Below, one piece after another: positions 1 to 7,146 of a DNA stretch of 8,347 nucleotides. Below the pieces are notes generated by a model. The model was not told the origin of the DNA. It did no database searches and saw only the letters and a program-made list of their open reading frames with translations. The position numbers were made by a program, and so were the translations under genes. Source of the stretch: Rhodanobacter sp. UBA5168 (GTDB taxonomy: Bacteria; Pseudomonadota; Gammaproteobacteria; Xanthomonadales; Rhodanobacteraceae); the NCBI GenBank assembly GCA_002413455.1, contig DHXA01000023.1, positions 9,110 to 17,456 of the forward strand. The letters run 5' to 3'. Each line of letters opens with the position of its first letter. Position 1 is the stretch's first letter.

Positions 1-1161
1 CTGAAGCTGCGCGGCATCGTGTTCGGCGGACGCATGCCGGGGTTGGCGAAGAACCTCGCACGCTACGGCAGTCCCGAGGCTTACGTGCAGGCGGTGGTGG
101 AAGGCAAGCGGCGCGACCTCACGCTGAGCTTTCAGTTATCGAACGGTTTCGAGGTGGTCGGTGTCCTGCGCGGCTACGTGCCGTCCGATCACGATTCGCT
201 CGGTTACGCAGTGCACCTGGTCTGGCGCAATCCGCAACTGCTCGACCAGCCCGACATTCCGCCGATCACCTCGGCGCGGCTGCTGCCCGATTCGGTGCGG
301 GTGGCCTCGGTGCAATACCAGCAGCGCCGGATCACTTCGTTCCAGGAATTCGCCACCCAGGTCGAATACTTCACCGACATCGCCGCCGACTACAGCGCCG
401 ATTTCGTCACCTTCCCCGAGCTGATCACGCTGCAACTGCTGTCGATCGAGAACACCGAACTGTCGCCGGTGGAGTCGATCCGCAAGCTCAGCCACTACAC
501 GCCGCAAGTGAAGGAACTCTTCAGCCGGCTGGCGGTGCACTACAACATCAACATCGTCGCCGGCACGCATCCCACCGAGCAGGCCAATGGCGACATCCAC
601 AACGTCTGCTACGTATGCCTGCGCGACGGCTCGATCCACGAACGCGAGAAGCTGCATCCGACGCCGAGCGAGCGCAACGTGTGGAACATCAGCGGCGGCG
701 ACAGCGCGGCCACCGTGCTCACCGACTGCGGCCCGATCGGGGTGATGATCTGCTACGACGCGGAGTTTCCCGAAGTGGCGCGGCACCTGGTCGATCAGGG
801 CGCGCTGATCCTGTTCGTGCCGTTCTGCACCGACGTGCGCGAGGGTTACCTGCGCGTGCGCTACTGCTCGCAGGCACGGGCGATCGAGAACCAGTGCTAC
901 GTGGTGCTCTCGGGCAACGTCGGCAACCTGCCCGGCGTCAACAACTTCGACATCCAGTACGGCCAAAGCTGCATCCTCACGCCCAGCGATTTCGGTTTTG
1001 CCCGCGATGGGGTGGCGGCCGATTCGACGCCGAACATCGAGACCGTGCTGTTTGCCGACCTGCGCCTGGAAAGCCTGGCCCGCGCGCGCAATGCCGGTGC
1101 GGTGCAGAACCTGAAGGATCGTCGCTTCGATCTGTACGAGACACGCTGGCGGCCGCGCTGA
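1..1161 (+). CDS. GNAT acetyltransferase / carbon-nitrogen hydrolase fusion, 3' part (5' end outside window)
   Basis: The frame is open from base 1 to the TGA at 1159-1161, giving 386 residues with no start in view. Residues 1 to about 85 (window numbering) resemble the end of the GNAT domain found in this fusion family, with GGRMPG and the FQLSNGF stretch. From about residue 99 a nitrilase-superfamily domain follows (VRVASVQY). Its catalytic triad is complete: E140 in TFPEL, K217 in REKLHP and C251 in MICYDAEFPE. This layout matches the uncharacterised class 12 nitrilases with an N-terminal RimI-like domain. Family members run to roughly 500 residues, so perhaps 120-130 are missing upstream. 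It is probably a cytosolic amidase or amide-forming enzyme whose substrate is unknown. clcA follows 36 bases downstream on the same strand. The family call is firm and the reaction is not. Confidence 0.9.
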   Translation: MKLRGIVFGGRMPGLAKNLARYGSPEAYVQAVVEGKRRDLTLSFQLSNGFEVVGVLRGYVPSDHDSLGYAVHLVWRNPQLLDQPDIPPITSARLLPDSVRVASVQYQQRRITSFQEFATQVEYFTDIAADYSADFVTFPELITLQLLSIENTELSPVESIRKLSHYTPQVKELFSRLAVHYNINIVAGTHPTEQANGDIHNVCYVCLRDGSIHEREKLHPTPSERNVWNISGGDSAATVLTDCGPIGVMICYDAEFPEVARHLVDQGALILFVPFCTDVREGYLRVRYCSQARAIENQCYVVLSGNVGNLPGVNNFDIQYGQSCILTPSDFGFARDGVAADSTPNIETVLFADLRLESLARARNAGAVQNLKDRRFDLYETRWRPR

Positions 1162-1182
1162 TGCCTGCCCGGCGGCGGGGTC

Positions 1183-1191
1183 TGCAATAAT
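1183..1191 (+). promoter_or_regulatory. Candidate extended -10 promoter of clcA, possibly giving a leaderless transcript
   Basis: TGCAATAAT reads as an extended -10 element: TG, one base, then AATAAT, which matches TATAAT at five of six positions. No good -35 hexamer lies 16-18 bases upstream, as is common when an extended -10 is present. Initiation six to seven bases past the hexamer would fall at about 1197-1198, on or beside the A of the clcA ATG. No convincing Shine-Dalgarno lies at normal spacing; the closest G-rich run, GGCGGGG, ends some 17 bases before the ATG. This is inferred from sequence alone. Confidence 0.4.
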
Positions 1192-1197
1192 CAGCGG

Positions 1198-2688
1198 ATG
1201 ACTGATCCATCCAGCGCCTCAGCGAAGTCGTCCAATCCGCGCCTGCAGGCCTTGCTCGGACACGAATTCTTCGCTCCGCACCAATGGAAACGCCGCCTCG
1301 CGCTGTGGGTCGGCGCGATCGTGGTGGCGCTGGCGGCAATCCTGTTCGCCAAGGCCAGTGACTGGTCCTACCACTTGTTCCAGCTGATGCTGGGTTATGG
1401 CGCGTGGATTCCGCTGATCGTCACGCCGATCGTGTTCGGCCTGCTCGCCTGGGTCACCGAAGGCAAGCTGCGCGCCACCCGCGGCAGTGGTATCCCGCAG
1501 GTGATCGGCACCCTGCATGTCGAGGACGAGGGCTTCCGCGCGCGCATGCTGTCGCTGCCGATCTCGGTCGGCAAGATGGTGCTGACCCTGCTGGCGATGG
1601 CCGTCGGCGCGTCGATCGGCCGCGAGGGTCCCACCGTGCACGTAGGCGCGGGCCTGTTCTATTCGCTGGGCCGGCGCTTCGGCTTCACCGACCCGAAGGC
1701 TGCCTCGCGTTTCATCCTTGCCGGCGGCGCTTGCGGTATCGCGGCGGCGTTCAACGCACCGCTGGCCGGTGTGGTATTCGCCATCGAGGAACTGGCCGGT
1801 ACGTTCGAGCATCGCTTCAGCGGCCTGTTGCTGACTGCGGTGATTGTCGGCGGCGTGGTGTCGCTCGGTGTGATGGGCAATTACGCCTACTTCGGTCACG
1901 TCAGTGCCAGCCTGCCACTGGGCCATGCCTGGCTGGCGGTGCTGCTGACCGGCGTCATCTGTGGTCTGCTCGGCGGACTCTTCGCGCGCCTGATCCTGCT
2001 CAGCCGACACGGGCCGCTGGCCTACATCGGCCGCCTGCGTTCGCATGCGCCGGTGCTGTTCGCCGCCGGCTGCGGGCTGGCGCTGGCGCTGATCGGCCTG
2101 TTCTCGCACAGCAATGTTTACGGCACCGGTTATGACCAGGCACGTGCCTTCGTGCAGGAAGCCGCCGTCACGCCCGGACAGACTTTCGGCATCGCCAAGC
2201 TGCTGGCCAATGTGGTGTCGTACTGGGCTGGCATCCCCGGCGGCATCTTCTCGCCAGCGCTGGCCGTGGGCGCCGGACTCGGCCACAACATCGCCCACTT
2301 CCTGCCCGGCGTCCCCGCTGGCACCGTCGTGCTGCTGGGCATGAGCGCCTATCTCTCGGGTGTGACTGGCGCGCCGCTGACGTCGGCCGTGATCGCGATG
2401 GAGCTGACCGACAACCAGGACATGGTGATTCCGATCATGGCTGCCTGCCTGCTTGCCCGTGCGGCGGCATCGTTGTTCTGTCCGACACCGGTTTACAAGG
2501 ATCTTGCCGAGCGCATGGTGCAGGATTTCGAACAAAAGCAGGCAACGCTCAGGAAAACCGAAGATGCGGTCTACGAGCCGACCGACGATACGTCCGAGGA
2601 CCAGGATCAACCGTCGCCTGCAGGCCAGACCAGCACGTTCGATGAACCCGCTGCACCAGCGGATGCCGATCCGCCGAGCCACCCATGA
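1198..2688 (+). CDS. clcA: ClC-family chloride channel/antiporter (ClcA-like)
   Basis: This 496-residue inner-membrane protein belongs to the ClC family. The anion-selectivity motifs are all present: GSGIP at 96-100, GREGP at 142-145 with gating glutamate E143, GIFSP at 349-353, and a C-terminal tyrosine Y433 in PTPVY matching Tyr445 of E. coli ClcA. The internal proton glutamate is also kept, as E198 in FAIEEL (E. coli Glu203). This predicts a two-chloride/one-proton exchanger rather than a passive channel. E. coli ClcA acts in extreme acid resistance; a similar role here is inference. There are no CBS domains. After about residue 446 the protein ends in a roughly 50-residue, acidic, Pro/Ser/Asp-rich, probably disordered tail. 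The ATG at 1198 is the first plausible start and leaves a short cytoplasmic N-terminus. The TGA overlaps an ATG as ATGA at 2685-2688. Confidence 0.93.
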   Translation: MTDPSSASAKSSNPRLQALLGHEFFAPHQWKRRLALWVGAIVVALAAILFAKASDWSYHLFQLMLGYGAWIPLIVTPIVFGLLAWVTEGKLRATRGSGIPQVIGTLHVEDEGFRARMLSLPISVGKMVLTLLAMAVGASIGREGPTVHVGAGLFYSLGRRFGFTDPKAASRFILAGGACGIAAAFNAPLAGVVFAIEELAGTFEHRFSGLLLTAVIVGGVVSLGVMGNYAYFGHVSASLPLGHAWLAVLLTGVICGLLGGLFARLILLSRHGPLAYIGRLRSHAPVLFAAGCGLALALIGLFSHSNVYGTGYDQARAFVQEAAVTPGQTFGIAKLLANVVSYWAGIPGGIFSPALAVGAGLGHNIAHFLPGVPAGTVVLLGMSAYLSGVTGAPLTSAVIAMELTDNQDMVIPIMAACLLARAAASLFCPTPVYKDLAERMVQDFEQKQATLRKTEDAVYEPTDDTSEDQDQPSPAGQTSTFDEPAAPADADPPSHP

Positions 2689-2717
2689 AAGCCACCACGG
2701 AGTCTGCGCAGCCATGA
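2685..2717 (+). other. Ten-codon mini-ORF bridging clcA and hutI ([10 protein letters not shown])
   Basis: An ATG at 2685 overlaps the clcA TGA in an ATGA. The frame runs ten codons and stops at a TGA (2715-2717) that itself overlaps the hutI ATG at 2714, again as ATGA. A ribosome finishing clcA could therefore restart here and deliver itself to hutI. The peptide matches nothing I recognise and holds no histidine run that would suggest attenuation. Most likely it is chance or a coupling device, not a functional peptide. Confidence 0.25.
2699..2702 (+). promoter_or_regulatory. Ribosome binding site of hutI (GGAG)
   Basis: GGAG sits 11 bases before the ATG at 2714. This supports that ATG over in-frame codons further upstream, which lie inside clcA and would add residues absent from HutI proteins. 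Confidence 0.6.
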
Positions 2718-3976
2718 GCGAACCACGCTGGGATCGACTGCTGTTGAACGCCACGCTGGCGACGTTTGCCGGTGACGCGCCGTATGGCCTGATCGAGCGT
2801 GGCGCCATTGCGCTGCATCACGGCCGGATTGCCTGGATCGGTCGCATGGATGCGTTGCCCGACGCACCCGATGTGCTGGCGGACATGGTGGAGTCGCTCG
2901 ATGGCGCGCTGGTCACGCCGGGGCTGATCGATTGCCATACCCACCTGGTGTTCGGCGGCGATCGCGCGCACGAATTCGATCTGCGCCTCAACGGCGCCAG
3001 CTACGAGGAGATCGCCCGCAACGGCGGCGGCATCGTATCCAGCGTCAACGCGACTCGCGCCGCCAGCGATGAGCAGCTGTTCGCGCAATCGCTGCCGCGC
3101 GCACGCGCGTTGCTGGCCGACGGCGTGACCACGCTCGAGATCAAGTCCGGTTACGGGCTGGATCTCGACAGCGAGCGGCGCATGTTGCACGTGGCACGCC
3201 GGCTTGGCCGCGAACTGGGCGTCAGCGTGCGCACCAGTTTCCTGGGCCTGCACGCGCTGCCGCCGGAATACGGCGATCGTCGTGCCGACTACGTCGGCCT
3301 GGTCTGCGACGAGATGCTGCCCGCGCTTGCCGCCGAAGGCCTGGTCGATGCGGTCGATGCATTTTGCGAAGGCATCGGCTTCAGCCGCGAGGAAACCCGT
3401 CGCCTGTTCGAGCGCGCGAAACAGCTCGGCCTGCCGGTGAAGCTGCATGCCGAGCAGCTGTCCGATCTGGACGGTGCCGCGCTGGTGGCCGAATACGGTG
3501 GCCTGTCCGCCGATCACCTGGAACACCTCAGCGAATCCGGCATCCAGGCGATGGCTGGCGCGGGCACCGTCGCGGTGCTGCTGCCCGGCGCGTTCTATGC
3601 GCTGCGCGAGACGAAGCTGCCGCCCATCGCGTCGCTGCGCGATCATCGCGTGGCGATCGCGATCGCCACCGACTGCAATCCCGGCACCTCGCCGCTGCTG
3701 TCGCTGCGGCTGGCCGCCGGCATGGCCTGCACGCTGTTCCGGCTGACCCCGGAGGAATCGCTGCGCGGCGTCACCGTCAACGCGGCCCGCGCATTGGGCC
3801 TGAGCGATCGCGGCACGCTGGCAGTCGGCCAGCGAGCCGACCTGGTGGTGTGGAACGCGCGCCGGCCGGCCGAACTGTGCTACTGGATCGGTGGGAGCCT
3901 GGCCCGCAGGGTCTACGTGGCCGGCGAGCTCGTCTCGCGGCGCAAACCTTCCAGACGCTCGCCCAGCGCCTCGTAA
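2714..3976 (+). CDS. hutI: Imidazolonepropionase
   Basis: HutI hydrolyses 4-imidazolone-5-propionate to N-formimino-L-glutamate, the third step of histidine degradation, in the cytosol. The 420-residue protein is a metal-dependent amidohydrolase. Metal ligands are visible as H75 and H77 in DCHTH, H245 in KLHAEQ and D320 in ATDCNPG; H268 in SADHLEH is the probable catalytic histidine. Other family signatures are [30 protein letters not shown] and LHALPPEY. The family is usually about 400-410 residues. The excess is a basic C-terminal tail ([13 protein letters not shown]) encoded where the gene runs over the 3' end of lpxK on the other strand. The start is set by GGAG at 2699 and by alignment with the B. 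subtilis protein as I recall it. hutH, hutU, hutG and hutC are not in the window. Close spacing to clcA suggests cotranscription, although the two have no obvious functional link. Confidence 0.96.
   Translation: MSEPRWDRLLLNATLATFAGDAPYGLIERGAIALHHGRIAWIGRMDALPDAPDVLADMVESLDGALVTPGLIDCHTHLVFGGDRAHEFDLRLNGASYEEIARNGGGIVSSVNATRAASDEQLFAQSLPRARALLADGVTTLEIKSGYGLDLDSERRMLHVARRLGRELGVSVRTSFLGLHALPPEYGDRRADYVGLVCDEMLPALAAEGLVDAVDAFCEGIGFSREETRRLFERAKQLGLPVKLHAEQLSDLDGAALVAEYGGLSADHLEHLSESGIQAMAGAGTVAVLLPGAFYALRETKLPPIASLRDHRVAIAIATDCNPGTSPLLSLRLAAGMACTLFRLTPEESLRGVTVNAARALGLSDRGTLAVGQRADLVVWNARRPAELCYWIGGSLARRVYVAGELVSRRKPSRRSPSAS
3650..3669. repeat. 20-bp perfect palindrome inside hutI
   Basis: GTGGCGATCGCGATCGCCAC is identical to its reverse complement and contains two overlapping GCGATCGC octamers. 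It encodes the alternating V-A-I-A-I-A strand just before the metal-binding D320. Alternating GCG/GCC and ATC codons readily give such symmetry, so a coding explanation is likely. Confidence 0.8.
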
Positions 3977-4914
3977 AATGCTGTCGGCAGGTCCACTTGC
4001 ACCGGCACCCGCCACCAATGCGGCTGGGCGAAGCGACGACATTTGACCGCGTCCTTGTCGGTCATCAGCAGCGGCAGCCGATCGCCGAAGTCCAGTTCGG
4101 CCGCCGCAAAGCCATGGTGGTCGGCGAAGGCATGCTCGATCACCTCGATACCCACGGCACGGAGGCTGCTGAAGAAGCGCGACGGATTGCCGATCGCCGC
4201 GACGGCATGAACCCGCTGACCCGAAAAATCTGCGAGCGGCTGGAGGCGACCATCGCACAAACTCACCGCCTCGCCACCATGCAACTGCATGGGAAATTCG
4301 CCTTCGGCAGGAACCCCGCCGTTGCAGACACGAAAGTCCACCCGCCGCAATCGACCCAGCGGCTCGCGCAGCGGACCAGCCGGCAGCAGCCGACCATTGC
4401 CGAAGCGACGCACGCCGTCGATCACGCAGATTTCCACGTCGCGGGCCAGCGCATAGTGCTGCAGGCCATCATCCGCGATCACGACATTGCAGCCGGCGTC
4501 GAGCAGCAACCGCGCCGCCGCCGGTCGATCGCGGCCCACCGCCACCGGCGCGCCGCTGGCGTGGATCAGGCTGGGTTCGTCGCCGACGCGGGCCGGGTCC
4601 GGCGCATCGTCCAGCAACAGAGGTTCGCGCTGACTGCCGCCGTAACCGCGACTGACCACGCCCGGCCGGTAACCGCGCGCGCGCAACGCGTCGACCACGG
4701 CGATCGCCAGCGGCGTCTTGCCGGTACCGCCCACACTGAGGTTGCCGATCACGACCACCGGCACCGGCAAACGCGCGCTGCGCAGCCAGCCGATGCGGTA
4801 GAGCGCAGCGCGCAGGCGGACCACGCCGCCGTACAGCGTGGCCAGCGGCCACGTCCACCAGGGGGAACGGCCGGCGCCGTACCAGGCTGATTCGAGCGCG
4901 TCGATCAGCGCCAT
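3913..4914 (-). CDS. lpxK: Tetraacyldisaccharide 4'-kinase
   Basis: LpxK phosphorylates the 4' position of the tetraacyldisaccharide 1-phosphate with ATP, making lipid IVA at the cytoplasmic face of the inner membrane. The 333-residue length is normal for the family. A hydrophobic, Trp-rich N-terminal segment (about 18-40) fits the membrane anchor. The P-loop is VGGTGKTP at 61-68 (K66). Further family signatures are VSRGYGG (87-93), GDEPSL (111-116), ADDGLQH (147-153), [10 protein letters not shown] (177-186), AIGNPSRFF (240-248) and MTDKDAVKC (284-292). The ATG at 4914 is preceded by AGGAG at ideal spacing. It lies nine bases after the msbA stop, so the two are cotranscribed and make and then export lipid A. 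It is the last gene of its cluster in view. Its final 21 codons and TAG stop overlap hutI on the opposite strand. Confidence 0.97.
   Translation of the reverse strand: MALIDALESAWYGAGRSPWWTWPLATLYGGVVRLRAALYRIGWLRSARLPVPVVVIGNLSVGGTGKTPLAIAVVDALRARGYRPGVVSRGYGGSQREPLLLDDAPDPARVGDEPSLIHASGAPVAVGRDRPAAARLLLDAGCNVVIADDGLQHYALARDVEICVIDGVRRFGNGRLLPAGPLREPLGRLRRVDFRVCNGGVPAEGEFPMQLHGGEAVSLCDGRLQPLADFSGQRVHAVAAIGNPSRFFSSLRAVGIEVIEHAFADHHGFAAAELDFGDRLPLLMTDKDAVKCRRFAQPHWWRVPVQVDLPTAFYEALGERLEGLRRETSSPAT
3923..3963. repeat. Inverted repeat in the hutI/lpxK overlap
   Basis: GGCGAGC (3923-3929) and GCTCGCC (3957-3963) are perfect 7-base complements separated by 27 bases. They lie wholly within the 64-base overlap of the two converging genes. 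The loop is long and no T-run follows on either strand, so this is not a standard intrinsic terminator. The symmetry means a similar fold could form in both transcripts. Confidence 0.3.
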
Positions 4915-4919
4915 GGATG

Positions 4920-4924
4920 CTCCT
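4920..4924 (-). promoter_or_regulatory. Ribosome binding site of lpxK, overlapping the msbA stop
   Basis: On the minus strand the junction reads TGAGGAGCATCCATG. AGGAG begins with the last base of the msbA TGA and sits five bases from the lpxK ATG. It fixes the lpxK start and suggests translational coupling to msbA. Confidence 0.75.
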
Positions 4925-6708
4925 CAGTCGCCGGGCTGATCGACCGCGAGGTCGTGGAACTGCATGCGGTGCAGCGCGGCATAGTGCCCGCCCAGCGCGA
5001 TCAGTTCGGCATGCGTGCCACGCTCCACGATGCGGCCCTGATCCATCACGGCGATCTGCTGGGCGCCTTCGACGGTGGACAGGCGATGTGCGATCACCAG
5101 CGTGGTGCGATCTTTCATCAGCCGCTGCAGCGCCTGCTGGATCAATCGCTCGGATTCGGTATCCAGCGCGCTGGTGGCCTCGTCCAGCACCAGGATCGGC
5201 GCGTTCTTGAGGATCGCGCGGGCGATCGCGATGCGCTGGCGCTGGCCGCCGGAAAGCATGTTGCCGCTCTGGCCGATCTGGGTATGGATGCCTTGCGGCA
5301 TGCGCGCGATGAACTCCATCGCATTGGCTGCCTCGGCAGCGGCAATGATGTCCGCTTCGGCAGACCCGGCCAGTTCGCCGTAGGCGATGTTGTTGGCCAC
5401 GGTATCGTCGAACAGCACCACGCTCTGTCCGACCCAGGCGATCTGCCGGCGCAACGAGGCCAGCGTGTAATTCTGATAGTCCTCGCCGTCCAGCACGATG
5501 CGTCCCGAACTGGGCGTATAGAAACGGGGCAGCAGGCTGACCAGGCTGCTCTTGCCGCTGCCGGAGCGACCGACCAGGGCCGTCACGGTGCCGGGCGCGC
5601 AATGCAGATCCACGCCGCGCAACGCCTCGAACTCCCCGCGCGGATACACCATGCGCACGTCCTCGAAACGGATGTCGCCCCGCGTCCGCGCAATTTCGTG
5701 GCGGCCTGCATCGGTCTCCGCCGGCATGTCGATGATGTCGAACAGGTCGGTCGCCGCGGAAAGGCCGCGCTGGATGTTCGCCTGCACGGTGGTGAGGCGT
5801 TTCAGCGACGGCATCATGGTGCCCATGGCGGTCAGCACCGCGACGAACACGCCGGGCGAGATGCTGTCGATCACCGACGGCCGCGTGCCCAGGTAGACCA
5901 ACGCTGCCAGTGCGCACGCAGCGACGGTCTGGATCGCGGTGCTCGACGAGGCATTGGTGGCGGCGATCTTCAGATTGAGCCGCTTGGCGCGCTGCGTGAT
6001 CTCATCGAAGCGCGTGGATTCGTGCAACTGGCCACCGTAGATGCGTACCTCGCGATGCGCCCCGACCGACTCCTCGACGGTGCCGGTGACCGAACCCATC
6101 ATGCCCTGGATGCGCCGGCTGATCTGGCGGTAGCGCCGGCTGACCACGGTGGCGATCAAGGCGATCGCCGGCACCATGATCAACAGCGCCATGGTCAGGT
6201 AGGCGCTGTAGTACAGCATCACGTACAGGCTGCCGATCACGGTGACGCCCTCGGTCACCACGATCTTCACCGCATCGGTGGAGGCCGATGCCACCTGTTC
6301 GCTGGTGTAGGTGATGCGCGAGACCTGATGGCCGGACGCCTCGGCCCCGAAAAACGCGGCCGGCAGGCGCAGGTAGGCGGCGAACACATCGCGCTGCATC
6401 ACCTGCACCACGTTGCGCCCGATGTAGGCGATGCCGTAGCTGCTGATGAAGGTACCCACGCCGCGCACGGCAAAGATCATGATGATCCAGATCGGCATCC
6501 AGAAAATCAGGTAGGGATCCTTCTTCGCGAACAGCTGATCGATCAGCGGCTGCAGCAGCTTGGTGAACACCACCAGCCCGCCGCCATCCACTGCCATGCC
6601 GACCAGCGTGACGAGTCCGATCATCCAATAGCGCCGGGTGTAGCCGAGCAGGCGGCGATAGACACGCCAGCTCTCCGCATCCCATACGCCGGTTTTCTGG
6701 CTACTCAC
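4924..6708 (-). CDS. msbA: Lipid A export ATP-binding/permease protein MsbA
   Basis: MsbA is a homodimeric ABC half-transporter that flips core-lipid A across the inner membrane. The 594 residues hold an N-terminal six-helix domain (hydrophobic stretches near 27-48, 68-90, 150-168, 170-190, 257-275 and 284-300) and a C-terminal ATPase domain from about 345. The ATPase has Walker A GRSGSGKSS (380-388), Q-loop Q428, signature LSGGQR (485-490), Walker B ILVLDE (505-510), D-loop SALD and switch H541. FDDTVANNIAYGE (433-445) is typical of MsbA, and lpxK directly downstream supports that name over a generic exporter. The start is a GTG whose first three bases overlap the exbD TGA as GTGA (6705-6708). 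No good Shine-Dalgarno precedes it, so translation is probably coupled to exbD. Confidence 0.95.
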   Translation of the reverse strand: MSSQKTGVWDAESWRVYRRLLGYTRRYWMIGLVTLVGMAVDGGGLVVFTKLLQPLIDQLFAKKDPYLIFWMPIWIIMIFAVRGVGTFISSYGIAYIGRNVVQVMQRDVFAAYLRLPAAFFGAEASGHQVSRITYTSEQVASASTDAVKIVVTEGVTVIGSLYVMLYYSAYLTMALLIMVPAIALIATVVSRRYRQISRRIQGMMGSVTGTVEESVGAHREVRIYGGQLHESTRFDEITQRAKRLNLKIAATNASSSTAIQTVAACALAALVYLGTRPSVIDSISPGVFVAVLTAMGTMMPSLKRLTTVQANIQRGLSAATDLFDIIDMPAETDAGRHEIARTRGDIRFEDVRMVYPRGEFEALRGVDLHCAPGTVTALVGRSGSGKSSLVSLLPRFYTPSSGRIVLDGEDYQNYTLASLRRQIAWVGQSVVLFDDTVANNIAYGELAGSAEADIIAAAEAANAMEFIARMPQGIHTQIGQSGNMLSGGQRQRIAIARAILKNAPILVLDEATSALDTESERLIQQALQRLMKDRTTLVIAHRLSTVEGAQQIAVMDQGRIVERGTHAELIALGGHYAALHRMQFHDLAVDQPGD

Positions 6709-7136
6709 TGACGGCTGCCCGGCTGGGTCGGCGTGGTGGCGATCGACAGCCGGGTGAAACCGAGCTGGCCCAGCGCATCCATCGCGGTGACCACGTCCTG
6801 GTGCGGCGTCATCGCATCGGCGCGGATCGTCACCTGACGCTCGCGGTCGGCACCGGCGTTGCGCGCAATGGTTTGCTTGAGCGGCTCGATGCCCTCGCCC
6901 AGCACTTCATCGCTGCCCACATAGAAGCGACCGTCGCGGTCGATCATGATGGTCAGCGTGGGCGCGTTCATGTCGCGATCCTGCGTGCTCGCCTGCGGCA
7001 AGGTCACCTGCAGGCGCGAATGCTGGATAAACGTGCTGGTCAGCACGAAGAACATCAGCAGGGTCAGCAGCACGTCGATCAACGGAATCACGTTGATCTC
7101 GAAATCGTCCCCGCGGCGGTTGTTGCTGATACGCAT
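6705..7136 (-). CDS. exbD: ExbD/TolR-family proton-channel subunit
   Basis: The 143-residue protein has the standard ExbD/TolR plan: a short cytoplasmic N-terminus, one transmembrane helix (about 15-35) and a periplasmic domain. The helix carries the essential aspartate D21 in NVIPLIDVLLTLLMFF, equivalent to Asp25 of E. coli ExbD. With ExbB it forms the inner-membrane motor that couples proton flow to a periplasmic partner such as TonB. The ATG at 7136 lies ten bases after the exbB stop and has only a weak GAG as ribosome site, again suggesting coupling. The stop overlaps the msbA GTG. No tonB is in the window, so whether this pair serves TonB, a Tol-like complex or something else cannot be told. 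The symbol denotes the family. Confidence 0.9.
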   Translation of the reverse strand: MRISNNRRGDDFEINVIPLIDVLLTLLMFFVLTSTFIQHSRLQVTLPQASTQDRDMNAPTLTIMIDRDGRFYVGSDEVLGEGIEPLKQTIARNAGADRERQVTIRADAMTPHQDVVTAMDALGQLGFTRLSIATTPTQPGSRQ

Positions 7137-7146
7137 CGGTGCGCGC

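Noticed and set aside
136..966. 276-codon minus-strand frame opposite the hydrolase gene
   Set aside because: The sequence is Val/Ala/Asp/His-rich mirror coding. The plus strand has a full nitrilase triad.
2453..2713. Upstream in-frame extension of hutI
   Set aside because: It lies inside clcA, its sequence is Arg/Pro-rich and unlike HutI, and GGAG plus ATG at 2714 gives a normal N-terminus.
1219..2808. 529-codon open frame on the minus strand opposite clcA
   Set aside because: It has a low-complexity Gln/Arg/His/Ala composition and no recognisable family, and it runs across the real clcA/hutI junction.
3923..3963. Reading the inverted repeat in the hutI/lpxK overlap as a bidirectional terminator
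   Set aside because: The 27-base loop, 7-base stem and lack of a T-run do not fit an intrinsic terminator.
2549..4258. 569-codon open frame on the minus strand opposite hutI
   Set aside because: It has antisense composition, overlaps real lpxK in another frame, and shows no motif.
4954..6711. 585-codon open frame on the plus strand opposite msbA
   Set aside because: Its product is rich in His, Arg, Asp and Ala with no domain or membrane pattern. It is the usual mirror of a GC-rich gene, and msbA on the other strand has every ABC-transporter motif.
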